NCBI RefSeq assembly: GCF_003491345.1
Contig: NZ_CP025512.1
Location: forward strand, 2,773,001 to 2,837,000
Source: Neorhizobium sp. SOG26
Lineage (GTDB): Bacteria > Pseudomonadota > Alphaproteobacteria > Rhizobiales > Rhizobiaceae
Length of the DNA stretch: 64,000 nucleotides
Direction: 5' to 3'
The notes below the pieces were generated by a model. That model was not told where the DNA came from, ran no database searches, and worked only from the letters and a program-made list of their open reading frames with translations. The translations under genes were made by a program, and so were the position numbers. Each line of letters starts with the position of its first letter. Position 1 is the first letter of the stretch. This document shows, in pieces, positions 9,013 through 15,863 of the stretch.

Positions 9013-9073
9013 ATCCGCCAAAGGGTGGCGGATCGATGGTGTTCGGGCGTCGGCCTTTGAACCGCCGACGCCC
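9013..9073 (-). other. Two stem-loops between binding-protein and permease genes
   Basis: The spacer holds two perfect inverted repeats. ATCCGCCA/TGGCGGAT (9013-9020 and 9026-9033) has a 5-nt loop. GGGCGTCGGC/GCCGACGCCC (9045-9054 and 9064-9073) has a 9-nt loop. Neither has a T-run. Such structures commonly stabilise the upstream mRNA segment so that the binding protein is made in excess over the membrane parts. Confidence 0.6.
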
Positions 9074-9089
9074 GCTGATAGGCAGCGGC

Positions 9090-10043
9090 TTATTCGACGA
9101 CGCGGCTTGCGCGCGACAGAACGGCCTCGGAGAAGGTGACGCCCATCTTTTCAGCGGCCTTCTTGTTGATCACAAGGTCGGTACCCGCAGCAACCTTCAC
9201 CGGGATGTCGCCAGGCGCCTCGCCCTTCAGTACGCGGACCACGACTTCGCCCGTCTGCTTGCCAACGTCGAAGTAGTTGAAGCCGAGCGCTGCAAGTGCG
9301 CCGCGCTGGACCGAATCCGTATCGCCGGCATAAAGCGGCAGCTTGGCTTCCTCGGCCACGCCAACGGCGGCCTCGAAAGCGGAGACGATCGTGTTGTCGG
9401 TCGGGATGTAGATGACGTCGGCGCGGCCAACGAGCGCACGGGTCGCACCCTGCACTTCGGCGGACTTCGTGGCGACGGATTCGATCACCTGCAGCCCGGC
9501 CTTCGTCGCCTCTTCCTTGAGAGCGGCAAGGGTGGAAACAGAGTTCGCTTCAGCCGTGTTGTAGACGAAGCCGATCGACTTGGCGTCCGGAGTGATTTCC
9601 TTGATCAGCGCCACGTGGTCGGCAACCGGCGACATATCGGAGATGCCGGTGACGTTGCCGCCGGGCTTGTCCATGTCCTTGACCAGCTGCGCGCCGACCG
9701 GATCCGACACCGCCGTGAAGACGACGGAGATGTCGCGCGTCGCCGAAACAACGGCCTGTGCAGACGGGGTCGAGATCGGAACGATGACGGTCGGGTCTTC
9801 GCCAATGAACTGGCGGGCAATCTGGGCGGCCGTGCCCGGGTTGCCCTGTGCCGATTCGTACAGGAATTTCAGGCCTTCGCCTTCCTTGTAACCGGCCTCG
9901 ACCAGCGCTTCCTTGACGCCGTCACGGACAGCATCGAGAGCAGGATGTTCGACGATTGCGGTAACCGCAACAGTCACATCCGCAGCCTTTGCAGGCATGA
10001 CGAGCGCCGTCGCGGCGGCGAGGGCGAGAATAAAGTTGCGCAT
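9090..10043 (-). CDS. ABC transporter substrate-binding protein (TrpX-like)
   Basis: A 317-residue periplasmic binding protein with an N-terminal signal peptide (MRNFILALAAATALVMPAKA, cleavage after AKA). The body matches the ABC_sub_bind family: 'VTAIVEHPALDAVRDGV', 'PTVIVPISTPSAQA', 'FTAVSDPVGAQLV' and 'GNVTGISD'. It captures a solute, possibly an aromatic amino acid as inferred for the family, and delivers it to the permease. I chose the ATG at 10043 because GGAGGAGA lies directly upstream; an upstream in-frame start at 10073 lacks a ribosome binding site. Confidence 0.9.
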   Translation of the reverse strand: MRNFILALAAATALVMPAKAADVTVAVTAIVEHPALDAVRDGVKEALVEAGYKEGEGLKFLYESAQGNPGTAAQIARQFIGEDPTVIVPISTPSAQAVVSATRDISVVFTAVSDPVGAQLVKDMDKPGGNVTGISDMSPVADHVALIKEITPDAKSIGFVYNTAEANSVSTLAALKEEATKAGLQVIESVATKSAEVQGATRALVGRADVIYIPTDNTIVSAFEAAVGVAEEAKLPLYAGDTDSVQRGALAALGFNYFDVGKQTGEVVVRVLKGEAPGDIPVKVAAGTDLVINKKAAEKMGVTFSEAVLSRASRVVE

Positions 10044-10132
10044 GTTCTCCTCCAGAGTCGCTTCTTCTGTCACGTCTCTTATGGAGCCATCGCGTTGAAA
10101 TCAACTGGATGGTGATAGCGAACGCTTGCGGA

Positions 10133-11368
10133 TCAGTCGTCTTCGCCGTGGCCGGCGATCATCATCGCTTCGAAGGCAAGACGTTCGGTCTTGCGCATGC
10201 GTTCCGATTCCGACTTCAGCTGGCCGCAGGCGGCCAGGATGTCGCGACCGCGCGGGGTGCGGATCGGCGATGCGTAACCTGCCTGGTTTATGAAATCAGC
10301 GAACTTCTCGATCGTCGCCCAGTCCGAGCACTGGTAGTTAGTGCCGGGCCAGGGGTTGAACGGGATGAGATTAATCTTTGCCGGAATGCCCTTCAGCAGC
10401 TGGACCAGCAGCTTTGCATCCTCCAGGCTGTCGTTGACATCCTTCAGCATCACATATTCGAAGGTGATACGGCGGGCATTCGAGAGGCCGGGATATTTGC
10501 GGCAGGCCTCAATCAGCTCCTTGAGCGGATACTTCTTGTTGATGGGCACCAGCATGTCGCGCAGTTCGTCACGCACGGCATGCAGCGAGATCGCCAGCAT
10601 GACACCGATTTCTTCACCGGTGCGGTAGATTTCCGGCACGACGCCGGAGGTCGACAGCGTGACGCGCCGCTTCGACAAGGAGAGGCCGTCGCCGTCGGTG
10701 GCAATCAAGAGCGCCGTCTTGACGCTTTCGAAATTGTAGAGCGGCTCACCCATGCCCATCATGACGATGTTGGTGATCTTGCGCTCGCCGGTCGGCACGA
10801 AGGCGCCCGGAGGCGTATCGGTGCCAGGGAAATCACCCAGCCGATCGCGCGCCAGGAGAAGCTGCGACAGGATTTCTTCCGCCGTCAGGTTGCGGACGAG
10901 GCGCTGCGTGCCGGTATGGCAGAAGGAGCAGGTGAGCGAACAGCCGACCTGGCTCGAGATGCAGAGCGTGCCGCGACCTTCTTCGGGGATATAAACCGTC
11001 TCGACTTCGACCGGACGGCCAGCGCCACGCGGCGGAAAGCGCAGCAGCCACTTGCGGGTACCGTCGTTCGACACCTGCTCTTCGACGATCTCGGGACGTG
11101 CGATGGTGAAATGCGTCTTCAGCATTTCGCGCATGTCTTTCGCGACGTTCGTCATCGCATCGAAATCAGAGACGCCGCGAATATAGAGCCAATGCCAGAG
11201 CTGGCTGACGCGCATGCGCACCTGCTTTTCCGGCACGCCCTTGTCTTTCAGCGCCGTGCCCATCTCTTCACGGCTCAGCCCGATCAGCGACGGCTTGCCT
11301 GACATCAGGTCCGGACGGGGCACCAGCGGGGTCTTCAATGGGGCCAGAACGGCCTCGGAAACCGACAT
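10133..11368 (-). CDS. rlmN: 23S rRNA (A2503-C2)/tRNA (A37-C2) methyltransferase RlmN
   Basis: A 411-residue radical-SAM enzyme that methylates C2 of A2503 in 23S rRNA and A37 in some tRNAs. The [4Fe-4S] motif CxxxCxxC is C143, C147 and C150 ('[12 protein letters not shown]'). The two cysteines used to carry and release the methyl group are C136 ('TLCISS') and the one in 'LAACGQLKS' near the C-terminus. '[10 protein letters not shown]' and 'STSGVVP' are further family segments. It is 59 bp downstream of the ABC importer start and in the same direction, but is probably transcribed on its own. Confidence 0.96.
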   Translation of the reverse strand: MSVSEAVLAPLKTPLVPRPDLMSGKPSLIGLSREEMGTALKDKGVPEKQVRMRVSQLWHWLYIRGVSDFDAMTNVAKDMREMLKTHFTIARPEIVEEQVSNDGTRKWLLRFPPRGAGRPVEVETVYIPEEGRGTLCISSQVGCSLTCSFCHTGTQRLVRNLTAEEILSQLLLARDRLGDFPGTDTPPGAFVPTGERKITNIVMMGMGEPLYNFESVKTALLIATDGDGLSLSKRRVTLSTSGVVPEIYRTGEEIGVMLAISLHAVRDELRDMLVPINKKYPLKELIEACRKYPGLSNARRITFEYVMLKDVNDSLEDAKLLVQLLKGIPAKINLIPFNPWPGTNYQCSDWATIEKFADFINQAGYASPIRTPRGRDILAACGQLKSESERMRKTERLAFEAMMIAGHGEDD

Positions 11369-11534
11369 GTCTTCATCCTGTCGAACGCCTGTTATCCCGC
11401 ATCAACTCAGCGGAACCGGGCGATATGTCTGTTCGTGGAATATGTGATGGCGCTCACGGCACTCCAAGTGCCGGACCGCATGTTGATGCGGCCTTTATCA
11501 TCAAATAGCGGCCGCGTCACCCCTTCCGGCGAAA

Positions 11535-11563
11535 TGCAAAAAGGCCGGTCACGAGACCGGCCT
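11535..11563 (-). terminator. Rho-independent terminator of the IalB-family gene
   Basis: The stem GGCCGGTC / GACCGGCC with an ACGA-region loop is followed on the minus strand by TTTTT. It lies about 25 bp past the stop codon at 11589. Confidence 0.85.
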
Positions 11564-11588
11564 TCGAATTCAAGCGACGGATAATGCC

Positions 11589-12098
11589 TTACTTGCAGGA
11601 CTCGATCTGCTTCAGGGCGGCCGAAATGCCTTCCAGATTGTAGGTATAGGCGGTCTTGGTGCCGCGTCCGGAGACGGCGTTGACGCTCATGGTCCGCCCG
11701 GCCTTCATGGCGGCGACGAGCGCCGGCTCTTCAGCCGCGTTCTCCACCCAGGCTGCCTTGTCCTTGGTGAACATCGTGAACTTCTTGTTGTCGATCGTCA
11801 CGGTGACCTTGGAATTGGCCTGCAGCGTGTAACCCACCATGGCCTGCGGCTCGTAGGAGATGTTCTGGCCGGGACGCTGCGAGACGATGAAGAAGATATC
11901 GCCGTGATCGACGGTCGTCGGTTCCTTGGCAGTCGGCACCGAAAGCACGTAGCAGACATTGCCGCCGCCAGACTTGTAGGAATAGGCGCCCCACGCCTTG
12001 AACTGCTGGATCCGGGTCGGAGCGGGTGCCTGGGCGGAAGCCAAACCAGCGCCGGCTACCAAGAACATCAATGCGGTCGCGATCGTTTTTACAGACAT
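11589..12098 (-). CDS. Invasion-associated locus B (IalB) family protein
   Basis: A 169-residue exported protein. The signal peptide runs from MSVKTIATAL to ASAQ (about 23 residues). The mature part contains 'FKAWGAYSY', 'CYVLSVP' and 'GDIFFIVSQRPGQ', typical of the IalB family first named in Bartonella, where it is linked to erythrocyte invasion. In free-living rhizobia the function is unknown and probably concerns the periplasm or envelope. Two cysteines (in 'NVCYVL' and 'IESCK') could form a disulfide. The ATG at 12098 has AGGAGA 5 bases upstream. The gene is monocistronic with its own terminator. Confidence 0.85.
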   Translation of the reverse strand: MSVKTIATALMFLVAGAGLASAQAPAPTRIQQFKAWGAYSYKSGGGNVCYVLSVPTAKEPTTVDHGDIFFIVSQRPGQNISYEPQAMVGYTLQANSKVTVTIDNKKFTMFTKDKAAWVENAAEEPALVAAMKAGRTMSVNAVSGRGTKTAYTYNLEGISAALKQIESCK

Positions 12099-12426
12099 AG
12101 TCTCCTGCCGATTTTCTTTTGTCTCTGCGGCGCAATGCCGAAGCATGGCCAAGGCATGATCCTGATTCGGTGCAATTTGACTTAATTCCGGTTACCAAAC
12201 CGTCAACAAGCCGTATCAAAGATGTGCAGCACGTACCCGCCCTTTAGATCCGGCGAAAACATTCGATCGCCGTTGTCTTATTCAATCTTGCCGGGAAGAC
12301 CATGCACAGCGCCCAGCAGTGACACAAGGAATAGGGCGAGAGTTTGTCCTTTTCCTCCGTCTCGCGATGACGTTAGAATGTCAACTCTAACGCGAATCGC
12401 ATTGGATAATACCTGCCGTTGCCTGC
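12099..12426. other. 328-bp divergent region between IalB and ECF sigma genes
   Basis: No gene is visible. It should hold the promoters of both divergent genes. The only clear structure is the inverted repeat at 12371-12392, listed separately. Confidence 0.6.
12371..12392. promoter_or_regulatory. Inverted repeat upstream of the ECF sigma gene
   Basis: CGTTAGA (12371-12377) and TCTAACG (12386-12392) form a perfect 7-bp inverted repeat with an 8-nt spacer, 34 bp before the sigma-factor start codon. The arm and spacer size suit an operator for a dimeric regulator; no T-run follows, so it is not a terminator. Confidence 0.5.
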
Positions 12427-12990
12427 ATGGACGAAAACCAAAAAGACCACTTCGCCAGCTTGGTAAAGGCAGTGGCCGATGAGCGCGATCAGACAGCCTT
12501 TACTGCGTTGTTTGATTACTTCGGCCCGCGGCTGAAATCCTGGCTGGTACGGCAGGCGATGAGCCCGGATGAAGCGGAGGAGCTTGTCCAGGAGGTGATG
12601 ACCGTGCTTTGGCACCGGGCGCATCTTTACAACCCGCGCCAGGCGTCGATCTCGACATGGCTGTTCCGGGTCGCGCGAAATCGGCGCATCGACGCGCAGC
12701 GCCGGGCCAGGCATCGGGTCTCGGAGGCCTACGCGCCGCTTTATCCTCTGACAGAAACGCCGGCTGCCGACATGATGTTCGAGAGGGAGGAACAGGCGGC
12801 AAGGGTGCGGGCCGCACTTTCCGGTATTCCACCCGAGCAGATGGAACTGGTGACGGCTGCCTTCTTCCTCGGCCAGTCGCATGCGCAGATCGCATCCCAG
12901 ACGGGGCTGCCGCTCGGGACCGTGAAATCGCGCATCAGGCTGGCATTCGAACGGCTTCGCAGGGCGCTTGAGGACGACACACCCGCCTGA
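12427..12990 (+). CDS. ECF-type RNA polymerase sigma factor
   Basis: A 187-residue group 4 sigma factor. Region 2 spans roughly residues 25-95, with 'DEAEELVQEVMTVLWHR' (2.2) and 'ISTWLFRVARNRRIDAQRR' (2.4). Region 4 ends with the helix-turn-helix 'LPLGTVKSRIRLAFERLRRAL'. The acidic linker between the two regions is short. Most ECF factors are encoded beside their anti-sigma factor, but the next gene is a convergent YkvA-type protein and the divergent gene is an IalB protein, so no partner is evident. It is not the EcfG general stress factor by sequence. Confidence 0.9.
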   Translation: MDENQKDHFASLVKAVADERDQTAFTALFDYFGPRLKSWLVRQAMSPDEAEELVQEVMTVLWHRAHLYNPRQASISTWLFRVARNRRIDAQRRARHRVSEAYAPLYPLTETPAADMMFEREEQAARVRAALSGIPPEQMELVTAAFFLGQSHAQIASQTGLPLGTVKSRIRLAFERLRRALEDDTPA

Positions 12991-12998
12991 CCCAGGGG

Positions 12999-13400
12999 TC
13001 AGGTGCCGCTGTGCACCCCGCCGGTCATGTCCGGGTGGTCGGCCAACGCTGCATCGGCTGCTTCGTAATGACGATCGGCGATATGCCCCTGAATCATCCG
13101 GAAGGCAGTGGCGAGCACGGCGATATCATCGGTGAAACCAACAACCGCGAAGACATCCGGAACGACATCGATTGGCAGGACGAAGTAGCCGAGGGCGGCG
13201 AGCAGGATGCCGCGGACGCGCGTCGGCGTCTTGGGGTCAACGGCGCAATAGTAAGCGGCCACGAGGTCACGACTGAAGGGGACATAGCGCACGGCGCGCT
13301 TCAGCGTCGGCCAGAACTTGGCCCGCACCTGGCGTTCCTGGCGGTTTTGCGCCTTCTCGTCGCCCGGCAAGAGAATTTCCCCGATTTTCACGTCGTCCAT
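12999..13400 (-). CDS. YkvA-family (DUF1232) membrane protein
   Basis: A 133-residue protein with the DUF1232 core at about residues 45-105: 'YYCAVDPKTPTRVRGILLAALGYF' in two parts, then 'VLPIDVVPDVFAVVGFTDDIAVLATAF'. The core forms a short amphipathic-to-hydrophobic pair of helices; the biochemical role of the family is not established. The first 35 residues are charged. It is convergent with the ECF sigma gene (8 bp apart) and lies 58 bp downstream of the PCD gene start. Confidence 0.85.
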   Translation of the reverse strand: MDDVKIGEILLPGDEKAQNRQERQVRAKFWPTLKRAVRYVPFSRDLVAAYYCAVDPKTPTRVRGILLAALGYFVLPIDVVPDVFAVVGFTDDIAVLATAFRMIQGHIADRHYEAADAALADHPDMTGGVHSGT

Positions 13401-13458
13401 GTTCGCTCCACTGTCTCGGATGCAGACCCCTTACATATGGTTCTTCCGAGGATGGGGA

Positions 13459-13761
13459 TCAATTGCGGCGTCCGTATGCCTTGTCCATGGCCCGCGCGAG
13501 CTTGAAATCATGTTGCGTGAGGCTTTTGGTGGCATGCGTCGTGAGCAGCACATCGACGCGGGAATAGCTGTTCGACCATTCGGGGTGATGGTTGAGCTTC
13601 TCGGCCCGCATCGCGCATTCGGTCATGAAGCCGAAGGCCTCGATGAAGGTCTTGAAGGTGAAGCTCTTGAAGATGGCATCGCCATCCGGCTTCAACTCCC
13701 AGCCATCCAGGGACGGCAGCTCCCGTGCCGCGGCTTCGGCATCAAGCTTCTCGTAGTCCAT
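13459..13761 (-). CDS. Pterin-4a-carbinolamine dehydratase
   Basis: A 100-residue protein, the full length of the PCD/DCoH family. The active-site motif 'EKLNHHPEW' (about residues 53-61) and 'TTHATKSLTQHDFKLA' are intact. The enzyme dehydrates 4a-hydroxytetrahydropterin to recycle the cofactor of aromatic amino-acid hydroxylases and may act in folate or molybdopterin-related metabolism. No phenylalanine hydroxylase gene is nearby. It is 13 bp downstream of the ThpR gene in the same direction, so the two probably share a transcript. Confidence 0.92.
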   Translation of the reverse strand: MDYEKLDAEAAARELPSLDGWELKPDGDAIFKSFTFKTFIEAFGFMTECAMRAEKLNHHPEWSNSYSRVDVLLTTHATKSLTQHDFKLARAMDKAYGRRN

Positions 13762-13774
13762 GGTCGTAGCGTCC

Positions 13775-14359
13775 TTAAAGGAAGCCCTGTTCCAGTTCCG
13801 CAGCGCCCGCGTAACCGTAGCTCGTTTCGCGAAGCGGGAAGACTTCTTCCGTCAGATAGGGTCCGCCGCCGACCGATTCCTTCGACGACAGCAGCACGAA
13901 ACGCCCCACGGTGAAGGTTGGGGCAAAGAAGTTGCCGCGACCGGAGAGATAATGGACGACGTCATCGAGGCGGCAGTTCTTCAGCCTCGCAAGCGTTACG
14001 TGCGGGGTGAACTTGCGTGGATCCGGCGGCAGGCCGATGCGCTGGCAGATGCGCTCGATCTCGCCTTGCAGCGCATTGAGTTCAGCGGATGGCGAGACCC
14101 CTGCCCAGATGGAATGCGGCTTCTTGGAACCGAAGGAGCCGATGCCGCTCAGCGTCAGCGGGAATTCCGGTCGGTCGATGCGATCGAGCCGATCGACGAT
14201 CTCGTCGGCGGTGCGCCCATCGACATCGCCGATGAAGCGCAAGGTGATGTGGTAGTTTTCTACGTCGATCCAGCGGGCTCCGGGGAGACCGCCGCGCAAC
14301 AACGAAACGCTCATGGCCAGATTGCGCGGTATTTCGAGGGCGGTGAAAAGTCTCGGCAT
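13775..14359 (-). CDS. thpR: RNA 2',3'-cyclic phosphodiesterase ThpR
   Basis: A 194-residue 2H phosphoesterase. The two HxTL motifs are 'YHITLRF' (near residue 37) and 'HVTLARL' (near residue 124), giving the paired catalytic His-Thr set. The enzyme opens 2',3'-cyclic phosphates at RNA ends to 2'-phosphates; older annotations call it 2'-5' RNA ligase. The ATG at 14359 has GGAGG 6 bases upstream. Confidence 0.92.
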   Translation of the reverse strand: MPRLFTALEIPRNLAMSVSLLRGGLPGARWIDVENYHITLRFIGDVDGRTADEIVDRLDRIDRPEFPLTLSGIGSFGSKKPHSIWAGVSPSAELNALQGEIERICQRIGLPPDPRKFTPHVTLARLKNCRLDDVVHYLSGRGNFFAPTFTVGRFVLLSSKESVGGGPYLTEEVFPLRETSYGYAGAAELEQGFL

Positions 14360-14431
14360 GGGGACCTCCTCGAATCTTTTGCAGACGCTAACAGCGGATC
14401 ATGCAACGGAGTTCCGCGCAAGTCGGGTTTT

Positions 14432-15076
14432 TCACTTGTGATCAATGTCCCCCAGGAAGCTTTCTACCAGCGCCAGGGATTTCTCGACCATGATGTCGAC
14501 GCCCTTTGCGTTCGGATGCATTCCGTCCTCCAGCTGCGTTCCTTCCACCGTCACGACGCCATCAAGAAAGAAGGGGTAGAGCTTGACGGAATACTTCTGC
14601 GCCAGTCGTTCGTAGATCGGGTTGAACCGGTCGGCATAGTCGCTCCCCATGTTCGGGGGCGCCATGATGCCCACCAGCAGAACCGGAATGTTTCGCTCCT
14701 TTAGCCGCGCCAGCATCGCATCGAGGTTCTTCTCGGACTGCTCGGGAGAGATGCCGCGCAGCGCGTCATTGGCGCCAAGCTCCAGGATGACGCCGTCCGT
14801 GCCGTCGGGCACCGACCAGTCGATGCGGGAAAGGCCGCCTGACGTGGTATCGCCCGAAACACCAGCATTGGTGACCACGACATTATGGCCCTTGGCCTTC
14901 AGCGCGGCTTCGAGCTTCGCGGTATAGGATTCGGACGGCGCAAGCTGGTAGCCTGCCATGAGGCTGTCGCCGAAACCGACAAGCTGGAGCGTTCGATCCT
15001 GCGCGCCGGCCGGCAGAGCGACAAGGCCCATAACCGACATGACGATGAAGTGAAGCAGCCTTGCTTTAAAACTCAA
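14432..15076 (-). CDS. TesA-like SGNH arylesterase/lysophospholipase, exported, TTG start
   Basis: A 214-residue secreted hydrolase. A signal peptide (to 'ALPAGAQ') is followed by SGNH block I 'GFGDSLMAGYQL', block II Gly in 'NAGVSGDTTSGG', block III 'ELGANDALRG' and block V 'DGMHPNAKG', giving the Ser, Gly, Asn and Asp-His residues. Such enzymes hydrolyse acyl thioesters, aryl esters or lysophospholipids in the periplasm. I chose the TTG at 15076 because AGGAG lies 7 bases upstream and the next ATG (15115) has no ribosome binding site. It is divergent from the ybbA/ybbP-like genes, as tesA is in E. coli. Confidence 0.88.
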   Translation of the reverse strand: MSFKARLLHFIVMSVMGLVALPAGAQDRTLQLVGFGDSLMAGYQLAPSESYTAKLEAALKAKGHNVVVTNAGVSGDTTSGGLSRIDWSVPDGTDGVILELGANDALRGISPEQSEKNLDAMLARLKERNIPVLLVGIMAPPNMGSDYADRFNPIYERLAQKYSVKLYPFFLDGVVTVEGTQLEDGMHPNAKGVDIMVEKSLALVESFLGDIDHK

Positions 15077-15152
15077 GATCCGTCTCCTAGATTTGGCGCT
15101 ACCGCAATGCGGCATCAGCGCGAGGCATGGGCCCAATATAGGACGGATCTCT

Positions 15153-15863
15153 TTGACTAGAACCATCATCACGTTGAAGAAGGCGGACCTCACGCTTGGC
15201 AGTGCCGCCGCATCCGTCCATGTCCTGAAGGAAATTGACCTCGAGATCGGCGCCGGCGAAGCGGTTGGCATCGTTGGCCCGTCGGGTTCGGGCAAGTCGA
15301 CTCTGCTGATGGTGCTGGCAGGGCTCGAACGGCTCGACCGCGGCGAGATCATCATCAACGACGCACCGCTGCATGCGCTTTCGGAAGACAAGCTTGCTGA
15401 CTTCCGCGGCCGCAACATCGGCATCGTCTTCCAGTCCTTCCACCTGATCGCCAACATGACGGCGCTCGAGAACGTCGCGGTTCCGCTTGAACTCGCCAAC
15501 GTCAAGAACCCGTTCGACATCGCGCGCCGGGAACTGACTTCGGTCGGCTTGGGCGAGCGGCTCAGCCATTATCCGGGCCAGCTCTCGGGTGGGGAACAGC
15601 AGCGCGTGGCGATCGCTCGCGCGCTTGCCCCGTCACCGGCGGTACTGATTGCCGACGAACCGACCGGCAACCTCGACACCGAAACGGGCCGCCAGATTGC
15701 CGACCTCCTGTTCGCAAAACAGGCTGAGCGCGGCATGACCATGCTGCTTGTTACCCATGACAATGCGCTTGCCGCCCGCTGCTCGCGCCAGATCAAGGTC
15801 CGCTCCGGGCAGATTGTCGGTGACAGCGCCCAGCCGGCACGCGCCCAGGCTGTCATGGCATGA
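15153..15863 (+). CDS. YbbA-like ABC transporter ATPase, TTG start
   Basis: A 236-residue ATPase of the LolD/MacB family: Walker A 'GPSGSGKST', the Q-loop in 'FQSFHLI', signature 'LSGGEQQR' and Walker B 'LIADEPTGNLD'. The TTG at 15153 has an AGGACGG ribosome binding site and yields the usual N-terminus; the region upstream overlaps the divergent esterase promoter. The stop overlaps the permease start by 4 bp (ATGA). With the permease and the divergent TesA-like gene it copies the E. coli tesA/ybbAP layout, which suggests a role in moving or releasing lipophilic molecules at the inner membrane. Confidence 0.92.
   Translation: MTRTIITLKKADLTLGSAAASVHVLKEIDLEIGAGEAVGIVGPSGSGKSTLLMVLAGLERLDRGEIIINDAPLHALSEDKLADFRGRNIGIVFQSFHLIANMTALENVAVPLELANVKNPFDIARRELTSVGLGERLSHYPGQLSGGEQQRVAIARALAPSPAVLIADEPTGNLDTETGRQIADLLFAKQAERGMTMLLVTHDNALAARCSRQIKVRSGQIVGDSAQPARAQAVMA

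Noticed and set aside
11409..11437. GGAAC-N17-CGTG as an EcfG promoter
   Set aside because: The -10 part has one mismatch and no plus-strand gene follows.
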